64,000 nt of DNA from Methylovirgula sp. 4M-Z18 (GCF_037890675.1 NZ_CP149574.1:2828874-2892873), one strand, 5' to 3'; positions 43,342 to 52,297 are shown, counted from the first letter of the stretch. The notes: a model not told the origin generated them from the letters alone. Made by a program: numbers and translations.

Positions 43342-43995
43342 ATGCCGCATGCAACTGCCGCCCCAGGCAAACTCTTACTCTCTCCGACCGATCACACGCT
43401 GATCATGATCGACTTTCAATCGCAAATGGCCTTTGCGACCAAATCGATCGATGCCGTCCTGCTGCGCAACAATGCGGGCCTGATCGCCCATGGCGCGGCC
43501 GGCTTCGGCGTTTCCACGATTCTGACCACGGTCGCGGAAAAAAGCTTCTCCGGACCGATGTTCAGCGAAATCACCGAAGCATTTCCCGACCAGAAGATGC
43601 TCGATCGCACGTCGATGAACACCTGGGAAGATGCCAACGTCATCGCGAAGGTGAACTCAATCGGCAAGGAACGCATCGTCTTGGCCGGATTGTGGACGAG
43701 CGTCTGCATCGTCGGCCCCGCCTTGTCGGCACTCGACCAGGGCTTCGAAGTCTATGTCATCGCGGACGGATGCGGCGACGTCTCCACCGAGGCGCATGAC
43801 CGCGCCATGGACCGCATGGTGCAGGCGGGCGCACGGCCCATGACGTCGGTGCAATATCTGCTCGAACTCCAGCGCGATTGGGCGCGCACGGCAACTTACG
43901 ACATGACGACCGGAATCGCCCGGCGCTACGGCGGTGCCTATGGCCTCGGCATCACCTATGCCAAGACCATGTTCGGTGCGTCCGAAGGACATTGA
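43342..43995 (+). CDS. Isochorismatase-like hydrolase (YcaC family), copy 3
   Basis: 217 residues from ATG at 43342 with AAAGGAG spaced 8 nt upstream; the GTG at 43333 overlaps that site and is less likely. The catalytic Asp lies in LIMIDFQSQMAF and the Cys in LAGLWTSVCIVGPALSALD. The segment YVIADGCGDVSTEAHDRAMDRM closely parallels copy 1 at 36430, so those two are the nearest pair. It precedes XapX and the amidohydrolase on the same strand after 80 bp and may be co-transcribed with them. Confidence 0.88.
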   Translation: MPHATAAPGKLLLSPTDHTLIMIDFQSQMAFATKSIDAVLLRNNAGLIAHGAAGFGVSTILTTVAEKSFSGPMFSEITEAFPDQKMLDRTSMNTWEDANVIAKVNSIGKERIVLAGLWTSVCIVGPALSALDQGFEVYVIADGCGDVSTEAHDRAMDRMVQAGARPMTSVQYLLELQRDWARTATYDMTTGIARRYGGAYGLGITYAKTMFGASEGH

Positions 43996-44075
43996 TCGCT
44001 TATCCGTCGCGGCGCGGCCTTTTCTTGCGGGAGGCCGCGCCGCGTCGAACCGCTGAACTTCCGGGATCGAACGCC

Positions 44076-44363
44076 ATGAAGATGTATTTGTTTTCGCTCG
44101 GCGCCGGCCTGCTGGTCGGTGTGATCTATTCCCTTCTCAACGTGCGCTCGCCCGCGCCGCCGCTCGTCGCGCTGATAGGGCTGCTTGGCATTCTCGTCGG
44201 CGAGCAGATCATCCCGGTCGGGAAACAGATGCTGGCGGGTTCCGCCTTCACGCTCGCCTGGCAGCACGCGAAATCCGCCTCCCATATCTTCGGCCCGTTG
44301 CCCGGCCGCCATGCGGACACCGACGCGGCCGCATCGACGAAAACCTCGGAGACGTCCACATGA
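44076..44363 (+). CDS. XapX domain small membrane protein
   Basis: 95 residues from ATG at 44076. The XapX domain covers the first 50 residues: two membrane helices (YLFSLGAGLLVGVIYSLL and APPLVALIGLLGILVGEQI) joined by VRSPAPP, the family signature. The remaining tail is polar. The function is unknown; in Escherichia-type xanthosine operons it accompanies nucleoside uptake genes, but most members, as here, are in other contexts. It overlaps the amidohydrolase by 4 bp (ATGA), implying coupled translation and perhaps a working partnership. Confidence 0.88.
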   Translation: MKMYLFSLGAGLLVGVIYSLLNVRSPAPPLVALIGLLGILVGEQIIPVGKQMLAGSAFTLAWQHAKSASHIFGPLPGRHADTDAAASTKTSETST

Positions 44364-46252
44364 GCACCGCTGCTTCTGCCCCCGACCTCATTCTGCATCA
44401 CGGCCTCTTCACCACGCTCGACCGCGCCAATCCGACCGCCAATGCAGTCGCGATCAAAGACGGCAAATTCGTCGCCGTCGGGCATGAGCGGGAGATCATG
44501 CCGCTCGCCGCCGAGACGACGAAAATCATCGACCTCAAGGGCCGGCGCGTGTTGCCGGGGCTGATCGACAATCATCTCCACATCATCCGCGGCGGCCTCA
44601 ATTTCAATATGGAATTGCGCTGGGATGGCGTGCGCTCCCTGGCCGATGCCATGGCGATGCTGAAGCAACAGGTGGCGATCACGCCCCCGCCGCAATGGGT
44701 GCGCGTCGTCGGCGGCTTCACCGAACACCAATTTGACGAAAAGCGCTTGCCGACGATCGAAGAGCTGAATGCGGTGGCGCCGGAGACGCCAGTGTTCCTG
44801 CTGCATCTCTACGACCGCGCCATCCTCAACGGCGCGGCCTTGCGGGCCGTGGGCTACACGAAGGCGACGCCCGAGCCGCCCGGCGGCCAAATCGTACGCG
44901 ACGCGAACGGCGAGCCGACGGGGCTGCTGCTCGCCAACCCCAATGCTGGCATTCTTTATGCGACGCTCGCCAAAGGGCCCAAATTGCCGTTCGACTACCA
45001 GGTCAATTCGACCCGGCATTTCATGCGCGAATTGAACCGGCTTGGCGTGACCGGCGCGATCGATGCCGGCGGCGGATTCCAGAATTATCCGGATGATTAT
45101 GCCGTCATTCAAAAGCTCGCGGACGAAGACCAACTGACCATTCGCCTCGCCTACAATCTTTTCACCCAGAAACCGAAGAGCGAGAAGGAAGATTTTCTCA
45201 ACTGGACCAAGACGTCGAAATACAAGCAGGGGACCGATTACTTCCGGCACAATGGCGCCGGCGAAATGCTGGTGTTCTCCGCCGCCGATTTCGAGGATTT
45301 CCGTGTCGCGCGCCCCGACATGCCGCCGGAAATGGAAGGCGAACTCGAGGCGGTGGTGCGCATCCTGGCCGAGAACCGCTGGCCGTGGCGTCTGCATTCG
45401 ACCTATGACGAAACCATCTCGCGCGCGCTGGATGTTTTTGAAAAGGTCAATCAGGACATTCCGCTGCAGGGTTTGAATTGGTTCTTCGACCATGCCGAAA
45501 CGATTTCCGATCAATCGATCGACCGGATCGCGGCGCTCGGCGGCGGCATCGCCGTGCAGCATCGCATGGCCTATCAGGGCGAATATTTCGTCGAACGCTA
45601 TGGGATCGGCGCGGCGGAAGCGACGCCGCCCGTGGCTCGCATGCTCGACAAGGGCGTCAAGGTCTCGGCCGGCACCGATGCGACGCGGGTCGCATCCTAC
45701 AATCCATGGGTGTCGCTCGCCTGGCTCGTCACGGGGCGGACGGTGGGAGGCTTGCGCCTCTATCCGCAACGCAATTGCCTCGACCGCGAGACGGCGCTGC
45801 GCATGTGGACGGAAAATGTCACATGGTTCTCCAACGAGGAAGGTAAGAAGGGTCGCATCGAGATCGGCCAGTTCGCCGATGTGATCGTGCCCGATCGCGA
45901 TTTTTTCGCCTGTGCCGAGAGCGACATCGCCGACACGACGTCGAACCTGACGATTGTCGGCGGCAAGGTCGTCTATGCGGCTGGCCCATTTGCCGATCTC
46001 GATCAACCGGTGCCGCCGCCCGCGATGCCCGACTGGTCGCCGGTCCGCCGGTTCGGCGGCTATGCTGCTTGGGGCGAGGCCCAAAAGTCCGAGACATCGG
46101 CTCTGCGGCGGCAAATGGCGAGCCAATGCGGCTGCGCGCGCAGTTGCACCGTTCACGGCCATGAGCATGCCACCGCCTGGTCCAGCACCCTCCCAGTTAG
46201 CGACCTAAAATCCTTCTGGGGCGCCCTCGGTTGTGCATGCTGGGCAGTGTGA
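44360..46252 (+). CDS. YtcJ-like amidohydrolase with Cys/His-rich C-terminal tail
   Basis: 630 residues. Metal-dependent amidohydrolase of the YtcJ type: beta-sandwich start (ILHHGLFTTLDRANPTANAV), the zinc-binding LPGLIDNHLHIIRGG (about 70-85), NWFFDHAETI, and late SAGTDATR with the catalytic Asp. After the normal domain end (IVGGKVVYAAG) a tail of about 80 residues carries CGCARSCTVHGHEH and GALGCACWAV, five Cys and three His, suggesting an added metal site. GGAG precedes the start, which overlaps xapX. The substrate is unknown. Confidence 0.87.
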   Translation: MSTAASAPDLILHHGLFTTLDRANPTANAVAIKDGKFVAVGHEREIMPLAAETTKIIDLKGRRVLPGLIDNHLHIIRGGLNFNMELRWDGVRSLADAMAMLKQQVAITPPPQWVRVVGGFTEHQFDEKRLPTIEELNAVAPETPVFLLHLYDRAILNGAALRAVGYTKATPEPPGGQIVRDANGEPTGLLLANPNAGILYATLAKGPKLPFDYQVNSTRHFMRELNRLGVTGAIDAGGGFQNYPDDYAVIQKLADEDQLTIRLAYNLFTQKPKSEKEDFLNWTKTSKYKQGTDYFRHNGAGEMLVFSAADFEDFRVARPDMPPEMEGELEAVVRILAENRWPWRLHSTYDETISRALDVFEKVNQDIPLQGLNWFFDHAETISDQSIDRIAALGGGIAVQHRMAYQGEYFVERYGIGAAEATPPVARMLDKGVKVSAGTDATRVASYNPWVSLAWLVTGRTVGGLRLYPQRNCLDRETALRMWTENVTWFSNEEGKKGRIEIGQFADVIVPDRDFFACAESDIADTTSNLTIVGGKVVYAAGPFADLDQPVPPPAMPDWSPVRRFGGYAAWGEAQKSETSALRRQMASQCGCARSCTVHGHEHATAWSSTLPVSDLKSFWGALGCACWAV

Positions 46253-46340
46253 TCGATGCTCGCCTTCGGTATTTTCCGTGCAGGTCGGAGCAACGTCCCC
46301 AACCTGCACACGAGCCCCGCGCAGACTTAAAGGAAACGCA

Positions 46341-46508
46341 ATGAATCATGTCTTTGGCGGCATCCTTGCAACACTTATCGGGATCGCTTTTTTCTTCACG
46401 ATCGTCGGCGTTTTCGGTCTGACAACGTCAGTCGTCGCGCTCCTGTTATTCGTGGTGCTCGCGGTCATGATCTTCCGCCGCGCGCAGACGGAGGATGCCG
46501 CATCATGA
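46341..46508 (+). CDS. Small membrane protein preceding cydA, 55 aa
   Basis: ATG at 46341 with AAAGGAAA upstream. Two closely spaced hydrophobic helices (ILATLIGIAFFFTIVGVFGL and SVVALLLFVVLAVMIF) and a short charged tail. Its stop overlaps the cydA start by ATGA, so it belongs to the oxidase operon. I do not recognise a named family. It might assist assembly or membrane insertion of the oxidase, but this is inference from position. Confidence 0.65.
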   Translation: MNHVFGGILATLIGIAFFFTIVGVFGLTTSVVALLLFVVLAVMIFRRAQTEDAAS

Positions 46509-47917
46509 CTCTTGACCCAACCATCCTCGCCCGCATCCAATTCGGGTTCACAGTGAGTTTCCACATCATCTTCCCGACGATCTCGATCGGGCTCGCCATG
46601 TTCCTGGCGATCATCGAGGGATTGTGGCTCCGCACGAAAGACCCTCTCTATCTTCAAATCTATCGCTTCTGGCTTGGCATTTTCGCCATGGCCTTCGGCG
46701 TCGGTGTCGTCACCGGCATTGTGTTGTCGTTCGAATTCGGACTTGGCTTTGCGCATTTTGGGCAGATGGCCGGCCCGGCAATCGGCCCGATGATCGCCCT
46801 AGAAGTCCTGACATCGTTTTTCCTGGAGGCCGGCTTCCTTGGAATCATGCTCTTCGGTCTGCATCGGGTCGGGCCCAAGCTGCATTTTCTCGCAACCTGC
46901 ATGGTCGCGCTTGGAACCTTGATGTCGGCATCTTGGATCCTCTCGGCCAACAGCTGGATGCAGACGCCCGACGGCATCACCATCGAGAACGGCCATGTGA
47001 TCGTGACCGATTGGCTGAAGGTCGTCGTGAATCCAACTTGGCTCTATCGCCTGCCCCACATGTTGGCCGCGGCCTATATCACCGGTTCCTTTCTCGTTGC
47101 CGGCGTCGGCGCCTGGTATCTGCTACGCGGCGAGCATGTGGCCTTCGGCCGTCGCACCGTTTCGCTGGGAACGGCCTTTGCAACCATTCTCATCGCGGTC
47201 CAAGTCTTCCTCGGCGATATTCTCTATGGCAAGATGCTGGAGGTCCAACCCTCTAAAATGCAGGCGGCAGAAGGCTTTTGGGAAGAACAGTCGCAATCGC
47301 CCGCGCCCTACTATTGGTTCATCGTTCCCGATCAGCAGAACCAGCGCAATGTCTTCACGCTCGGCACTCCCTATCTCGGCAGCATCTGGCTCACACATAG
47401 TTTGTATGGCCGTGTCGCGGGATTGAAGAACACGCCGGTTGATCGGCAGCCGCAAATGGGTTGGGTGTTCTACGGCTTTCGCGTGATGTACGGCATCGCG
47501 ATCATCATGTTCAGCCTCGCCGTCGCGTCGCTCTGGCTGCGCTGGCGCGGCCGCCTCTTCACGGCACGCTGGTTCTTGCGCGCGCTCGTGATCATGACAC
47601 CATCGGGAGTCGTCGCCACGCTCGGCGGCTGGTATCTTGCCGAAACCGGCCGCCAGCCATGGGTAATCTATGGACTCCTGCGAACCGTGGACGCCGTGTC
47701 GCCGGTTCCGGCCAATGTGCTGCTCTCGACGCTGATCGCCTTCATATGCGTCTACGCGTTGTTCATGACGGCGTTCCTAATCTTCACGTTTCGGATGATC
47801 CGGCGCGGCCCGCAGGCCGCGCCGGCGCAAGCGGAGGCGTCCGGCTCGCTCAAGCACGCCTTGAAGCCTGCCGTGATGAACAGTCCCGTTACTCGTTCCT
47901 CATCACCAGCGGAGTAA
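46505..47917 (+). CDS. cydA: Cytochrome bd-type ubiquinol oxidase subunit I (CioA-like)
   Basis: 470 residues, the short form without the long Q-loop insert, typical of cyanide-insensitive CioAB oxidases. The high-spin heme ligand His is in FTVSFHIIFPTISIGLA near residue 20; further conserved segments are GVVTGIVLSFEFGLGF with a heme-contact Glu, LEVLTSFFLEAGFLGIMLFG and ETGRQPWVIYGLLRT. About nine membrane helices. Oxidises ubiquinol and reduces O2 to water at high affinity without proton pumping. Translationally coupled to the 55-residue protein upstream, with cydB starting 5 bp after its stop. A respiratory oxidase tolerant of toxic compounds fits its place beside the detoxification genes. 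Confidence 0.94.
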   Translation: MTLDPTILARIQFGFTVSFHIIFPTISIGLAMFLAIIEGLWLRTKDPLYLQIYRFWLGIFAMAFGVGVVTGIVLSFEFGLGFAHFGQMAGPAIGPMIALEVLTSFFLEAGFLGIMLFGLHRVGPKLHFLATCMVALGTLMSASWILSANSWMQTPDGITIENGHVIVTDWLKVVVNPTWLYRLPHMLAAAYITGSFLVAGVGAWYLLRGEHVAFGRRTVSLGTAFATILIAVQVFLGDILYGKMLEVQPSKMQAAEGFWEEQSQSPAPYYWFIVPDQQNQRNVFTLGTPYLGSIWLTHSLYGRVAGLKNTPVDRQPQMGWVFYGFRVMYGIAIIMFSLAVASLWLRWRGRLFTARWFLRALVIMTPSGVVATLGGWYLAETGRQPWVIYGLLRTVDAVSPVPANVLLSTLIAFICVYALFMTAFLIFTFRMIRRGPQAAPAQAEASGSLKHALKPAVMNSPVTRSSSPAE

Positions 47918-47922
47918 CCAAG

Positions 47923-48912
47923 ATGGATCTACCGCTGCTCTCCGCTCTTTTCACCGCGTTTGCTCTCTCCCTCTATGTCCTGCTCGACGGCTTCGATCTT
48001 GGTGTCGGAGCGATATTGCTCGTCCAACCCGATGAAGAGCTCCGTGACCGGATGGTCGATTCGATCACCCCGACATGGGATGGCAACGAAACCTGGCTGA
48101 TCATGGCGGGCGTCGCTTTGCTCGCGGGTTTCCCAATCGCCTATGGCATTCTGCTGCCTGCCTTTTATTTGCCCTTGATCATCATGCTGTTGGCGCTTGG
48201 CTTGCGCGGCGTCTCGTTCGAGTTTCGGGTTCAGACCGTTCAATGGCGTCGTGTATGGGACGTGGCCTTCGGCCTTGGCTCGATCCTCGCGGCGATGATG
48301 CAGGGCCTCATCGTCGGCGGCTTGATCGCCGGCGTTTCCGTCGATAACGAACGTTTCACGGGGAGCGTCTTCGATGTCTTCCAACCCTTCGCCCTCCTCA
48401 CCGCGCTGGCCATGCTCGCCGGTTATGTGGTGCTTGGCGCGGGCTGGCTGCATTTGAAGGCGACGTTCCAGTTGCGAAAGTTTGCGGAACGCGCGCTACG
48501 CTTGGCGACGCCAGTTTTCGTTGCACTTGCCATCGCTGTCTGCGTCGCCGCCGCATTCGTTCAACCCGGCATCCGCGCAACATGGATGGATCATTATCTG
48601 CTGCTAACTTTGATCGCCGTGTTGTTTTTCGGTGTGGCGGGCGGACTCATCAGTTTGATCGGCGACTCGGACGCCGGGCCTTTCGCGTCGGGAATTTGTC
48701 TGTTTGCGCTGGGAGTGATCGGCCTCGGCTGCGCGATCTTTCCTGATATCGTGCCTTTCAGGCTGAGCTTGTGGGCCGCTGCGTCCGCGACGCTGAGCCA
48801 TGTCTTCTTGCTGGTCGGCGCCGTCGTCGTGACACCTGTCGTGCTCGGCTATTCGGCTTTCGCCTATCGCGTGTTCCGCGGCAAGATCCCTGAAAAAGGG
48901 TGGGAAACATGA
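47923..48912 (+). CDS. cydB: Cytochrome bd-type ubiquinol oxidase subunit II (CioB-like)
   Basis: 329 residues from ATG at 47923, with GGAG upstream; the longer open frame back to 47461 overlaps cydA and is not the gene. Eight or nine membrane helices with family motifs LYVLLDGFDLGVGAIL and SITPTWDGNETWLIMAG at the start and LLVGAVVVTPVVLGYSAFAYRVF at the end. Forms the heterodimer with subunit I. The stop overlaps the 34-residue small gene by ATGA. Confidence 0.94.
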   Translation: MDLPLLSALFTAFALSLYVLLDGFDLGVGAILLVQPDEELRDRMVDSITPTWDGNETWLIMAGVALLAGFPIAYGILLPAFYLPLIIMLLALGLRGVSFEFRVQTVQWRRVWDVAFGLGSILAAMMQGLIVGGLIAGVSVDNERFTGSVFDVFQPFALLTALAMLAGYVVLGAGWLHLKATFQLRKFAERALRLATPVFVALAIAVCVAAAFVQPGIRATWMDHYLLLTLIAVLFFGVAGGLISLIGDSDAGPFASGICLFALGVIGLGCAIFPDIVPFRLSLWAAASATLSHVFLLVGAVVVTPVVLGYSAFAYRVFRGKIPEKGWET

Positions 48913-49013
48913 ACAGCAAGCTGCTTTGGTTCGTGGGGCTCTATGTTGCCTCGGTCATGAGCGTGGCAACCATAGCCTATGCCATTCGCGCGGCTCTTCA
49001 CCTCCTGACCTAA
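48909..49013 (+). CDS. DUF2474-like oxidase small subunit, 34 aa
   Basis: ATG overlapping the cydB stop (ATGA), 34 codons to TAA at 49011. A single membrane helix, LLWFVGLYVASVMSVATIAYAI, with WF and an ASV motif resembling the DUF2474 family of short proteins that follow cydAB/cioAB operons. Comparable small subunits (CydX, CioZ-like) stabilise the hemes of bd oxidases. Identification rests on position, length and helix pattern, since the peptide is too short for a firm call. Confidence 0.65.
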   Translation: MNSKLLWFVGLYVASVMSVATIAYAIRAALHLLT

Positions 49014-49079
49014 CGAACACGATCAGGAGATTTCCAGGCGGTTGAAGATGCTTGAGCGAAAAAGGAAAGAGAAAAAGAA

Positions 49080-49580
49080 ATGTTGGACCAGCGGACCTCG
49101 ACCTCAATCGTCTCGCTTCACTCTGTTCTGATGCTGCTGGCGCGCATCCTTCTTGCGCCGGCCTTTCTTTACAGCGGTGTCGACAAGCTCGTGCATTGGT
49201 CGGCGGGGCAGCAGGAGATTGCTGCGAGCGGCCTGCCGATGGTCACGGTCCTGCATATCGTGACAGTGGCGATTCAGCTTGGCGCGGGGCTTTCTGTCCT
49301 GCTTGGCATCCAGGCGCGGCTTGGCGCCCTGATGCTCTGCGCGCTGCTCGTTCCGGTCACGGTGCTCTACCATCCGTTCTGGCAATTCTCCGGCACGAAT
49401 TTCGTCGAGGAACTCAACCACTTCCTCTCCAATCTCGGCCTGATCGGCGGCTTCCTGATGGTCTTGATTTTCGGCGCCGGACCCTTGAGTGTGGAGGATC
49501 GTCCGCTGACGCGCGAGACGTTGCATCATTTTCTCGCACTCGCGAAACATCATGGCGTGCCCGGAAAGGATTCCGCGTGA
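49080..49580 (+). CDS. DoxX family membrane protein
   Basis: 166 residues with AAGGAAAGAG ahead of the ATG. Four membrane helices, including LLARILLAPAFLYSGVDKL with the family's conserved sequence and LHIVTVAIQLGAGLSVLLG. DoxX proteins are quinone-interacting or redox-related membrane proteins of mostly unsettled function. It follows the oxidase genes by 66 bp and overlaps the MFS exporter start by 4 bp (GTGA), so it links to the export genes. Confidence 0.88.
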   Translation: MLDQRTSTSIVSLHSVLMLLARILLAPAFLYSGVDKLVHWSAGQQEIAASGLPMVTVLHIVTVAIQLGAGLSVLLGIQARLGALMLCALLVPVTVLYHPFWQFSGTNFVEELNHFLSNLGLIGGFLMVLIFGAGPLSVEDRPLTRETLHHFLALAKHHGVPGKDSA

Positions 49581-51151
49581 GCGACGTCGCATTGGCACCC
49601 GCAACGAAAAGCGCAGCGCCGGCGCCCGCGCTGCTGTTCGGCCTTGGCCTCGCGACCGGCATGGAGTTCTACACCAGCGACAGCATGAACCTGATTTTGC
49701 CGGATATTGCCGGAACGCTGGGACTGTCCACAGACGAGGCAAGCTGGATCCTGACCGTCTACAGCGGCGCGCTCTTCCTCGGCGTGCCCGTGTCGATCTG
49801 GATGGCGGGGCATTTCGGCTACAAGCGCTTCCTGCTCGCCAGCATTGTCGTGTTCGCGGCGGCCTCGATCGGTTGTGCCCTGGCGCCCGATCTTCCAACC
49901 CTGCTGTTCTGGCGCGCGATCCAGGGTTTTGCCGGCGGCAGCCTCTATGTCTGGTGGCGCGCCAGCATCTATCTCCTGCTGTCCAAGCCGCAGCGAAGCC
50001 CCTCTTTGATGCGTGTCTCCATGATCCTTTATCTGTCGAGCGCCATCGGGCTCTTGGCGAGCGGCTATATCACCGACAATCTGAACTGGCGGCTGATTTT
50101 CTTGCCCAATCTCGTCTTGGCGGCAGGCGCCATCTGGCTTCTCTCGCGGTTTTTTCCGAACGTCGGGCGCGGACCGGAGCATTATGCGAAGACCGACTAT
50201 CTCGGCATCGGTCTCCTCGCCGCGGCCTTGATCTCCCTGCAAATCATCCTGAGCCGCGGCCCGATCGACGATTGGTTCGGCTCGTCCCTCATCCAGTTCC
50301 TCGCCTGGATCGGTTCGGTCGCGTTTTTCCTGTTCGTGCTCTGGCAGGCCAGCCCGAGCAACCCCGCGCCTTTGCTGCATATCGATCTGCTGCGCGACCG
50401 GAATGTCGTGTCTTCGGCCCTCATCGGCGTCTGCACCGGGGTGATCCTGTCGGGAAGCCTCTATGCGCTACCGGAATATTTGCGCAACGTCGACCCGGAG
50501 CCGCACGGCGCCACACGGACGGGTCAGATCATGTGCATCTATGCGCTCACGGCCTTTCTGATCCGGCCTGCCGTGCCGGAAATGGTCGCCCGCTTCGGCC
50601 AGCGCAAGACGATCATCTTTGCGCTGACGATGCTCATTGCCTCGATGCTGCTGTTGTCGCGCCTGCTGACCACCGGAACGCCGGACATCTTCTATGCCGC
50701 TCCCTTGATTCTCTATGCGTTCTGCCTGTCGCCGCTGCTGCCGTCGGTGGGCAGCGGCACGGTGGCGCGCATCGAGCAGAACAAACTGCTCGACGGCGTG
50801 TCGCTCTATATGACCTTCCGCCAGTTCGGCGCGGCGATCGGCGTCGCCCTGGTCACGATCTTTCTCGAGCGGCGCGAGACCCTGCATTCTTCCCGCCTGT
50901 TCGACCATTTGCGTCAGACCAGCGCGATCACCCAGGATTGGCTGCGGGCGACGGCCTCTATCATCTCATCACGCGACGGGTATTCGCATCTGATGGGGCA
51001 GGATGCGGCCAATCACCTTTTGAAGGAGGCGGGCGCGCGCCAGGCCGCAACCCTCGCCTATGCCGATGCGTTCCTCTTCATGGCGGTGGTCGGCGCGCTG
51101 GCTTTATGCATCGTGCCGATCATTCCTCCCACACCGGCGACAAAGAAATGA
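49577..51151 (+). CDS. MFS drug/H+ antiporter, EmrB/DHA2-like
   Basis: 524 residues from GTG at 49577; frames extending upstream to 49052 overlap DoxX and are rejected. About 14 membrane helices, with DHA2-type features: the early acidic residues in GLATGMEFYTSDSMNLILPDI, the motif after helix 2 (WMAGHFGYKRFLL), and the helix 5 region (SSAIGLLASGYITDNLNWRLIF). Expected to export hydrophobic or phenolic compounds with proton uptake, passing them through the EmrA-like adaptor encoded 27 bp downstream to an outer-membrane channel. Confidence 0.9.
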   Translation: MSDVALAPATKSAAPAPALLFGLGLATGMEFYTSDSMNLILPDIAGTLGLSTDEASWILTVYSGALFLGVPVSIWMAGHFGYKRFLLASIVVFAAASIGCALAPDLPTLLFWRAIQGFAGGSLYVWWRASIYLLLSKPQRSPSLMRVSMILYLSSAIGLLASGYITDNLNWRLIFLPNLVLAAGAIWLLSRFFPNVGRGPEHYAKTDYLGIGLLAAALISLQIILSRGPIDDWFGSSLIQFLAWIGSVAFFLFVLWQASPSNPAPLLHIDLLRDRNVVSSALIGVCTGVILSGSLYALPEYLRNVDPEPHGATRTGQIMCIYALTAFLIRPAVPEMVARFGQRKTIIFALTMLIASMLLLSRLLTTGTPDIFYAAPLILYAFCLSPLLPSVGSGTVARIEQNKLLDGVSLYMTFRQFGAAIGVALVTIFLERRETLHSSRLFDHLRQTSAITQDWLRATASIISSRDGYSHLMGQDAANHLLKEAGARQAATLAYADAFLFMAVVGALALCIVPIIPPTPATKK

Positions 51152-51178
51152 CGCACAACAGCCGAGGACATTGACCCG

Positions 51179-52297
51179 ATGACGGACCAGATCGCCCCCG
51201 AAAAAATCGCACCGGCCCCGGCGGCGGCCGTGGCCGCGCAGCCGCAATCGTCGCACCGCCGCCATTCATTCCTGGTTCTGACGCTGGGGCTCATGGCCTT
51301 TGCCGCGGCCGGATTCTATCTTTATGTGCCCGGCCTCTATGTCGCCACGACCAACGACGCCTATGTCGATGCGCATATCGTCTCGGTCGTGCCCAAGATC
51401 GCCGCTTACGTCACTGATCTGCACGTGAACGACAATGCGAAGATTACCGCCGGGGACCTGCTCGTCGAACTCGATCCGCGCGACTATCAAGTCGCCGTCG
51501 ACAGTGCGGCGGCGGACCTTGCCAGCTCCAAAGCCAATGTCGGCAATGTCGAAACGCAGCTCAAGGAGCAGCAGGCGGTGATCGCGCAGAACGCGGCGAC
51601 GGCTGACGGCGACCGCGCCAATCTCACTTTCTTGCAGCAGGAACTGGAACGCTATGCGTCGCTGGCGCATGAAGGGATCGGCAGCAACGAGCGCTATCAG
51701 CAGGCGCAATCGGATATCGGTCAGAAGCAGGCGGTCCTGCAGCATGACCTGGCGACGCTGGAGGCGTCGAAAACCCATGTTGCCGTGCTCGAGACCCAGC
51801 GGCAGCAGGCCGAAGCCATGGTGAGCCGCGCCGAGGCCGCTCTGGCGCAAGCCAAACTCAATTTGTCCTATACGAAGATCTATGCGGCGGCGGATGGCAC
51901 CGTTGCCAATAAGAGTGTCGAGGAGGGCAATTTCGTGCAGCCGGGACAGGTTCTGTTCTCGGCGGTGCCCGACACGCTCTATATCACCGCGAATTACAAG
52001 GAGACCGACCTGACGAATGTGCGCCCCAGCCAGCCGGTGAACATTCGCGTCGACGCCTTTCCCAATTTGCGCCTCAAAGGGCACGTCGACAGCATTCAAC
52101 GCGGCACGGGGGCGCAATTTGCCCTGCTGCCGCCGGAGAACGCGACGGGGAACTTCGTGAAGATCGTGCAGCGCGTGCCGGTCAAGATCGTCTTCGACGA
52201 TCCGGGCGAAGCCTTGCGCTGGGTGTCTCCGGGCATGTCGGTCGAGACCAAGATCACCTTCAACCCGCCGCCTGATTGGCTCGCTTGGCTGCGGTGA
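51179..52297 (+). CDS. EmrA-like membrane fusion protein
   Basis: 372 residues with an N-terminal membrane helix (LVLTLGLMAFAAAGFYLYV), the lipoyl-like half motifs (YVTDLHVNDNAKITAGDLLVEL and YAAADGTVANKSVEEG), a coiled coil at about 105-235, and the barrel domain YITANYKETDLTNVRPSQPV, the EmrA signature. Adaptor between the MFS pump and a TolC-like channel. Low-complexity Ala/Pro start PAPAAAVAAQPQ lies in the cytoplasm. No TonB or TolC gene is near. Confidence 0.91.
   Translation: MTDQIAPEKIAPAPAAAVAAQPQSSHRRHSFLVLTLGLMAFAAAGFYLYVPGLYVATTNDAYVDAHIVSVVPKIAAYVTDLHVNDNAKITAGDLLVELDPRDYQVAVDSAAADLASSKANVGNVETQLKEQQAVIAQNAATADGDRANLTFLQQELERYASLAHEGIGSNERYQQAQSDIGQKQAVLQHDLATLEASKTHVAVLETQRQQAEAMVSRAEAALAQAKLNLSYTKIYAAADGTVANKSVEEGNFVQPGQVLFSAVPDTLYITANYKETDLTNVRPSQPVNIRVDAFPNLRLKGHVDSIQRGTGAQFALLPPENATGNFVKIVQRVPVKIVFDDPGEALRWVSPGMSVETKITFNPPPDWLAWLR

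Noticed and set aside
44126-46168. 680-codon open frame on the minus strand opposite the amidohydrolase
   Set aside because: Arg/His-rich composition typical of the antisense of a GC-rich gene; the plus strand encodes a clear enzyme.
49052-49576. N-terminal extension of the MFS transporter frame over the DoxX gene
   Set aside because: The extension overlaps the well-supported DoxX gene in another frame, and GTG at 49577 gives a normal-length transporter.
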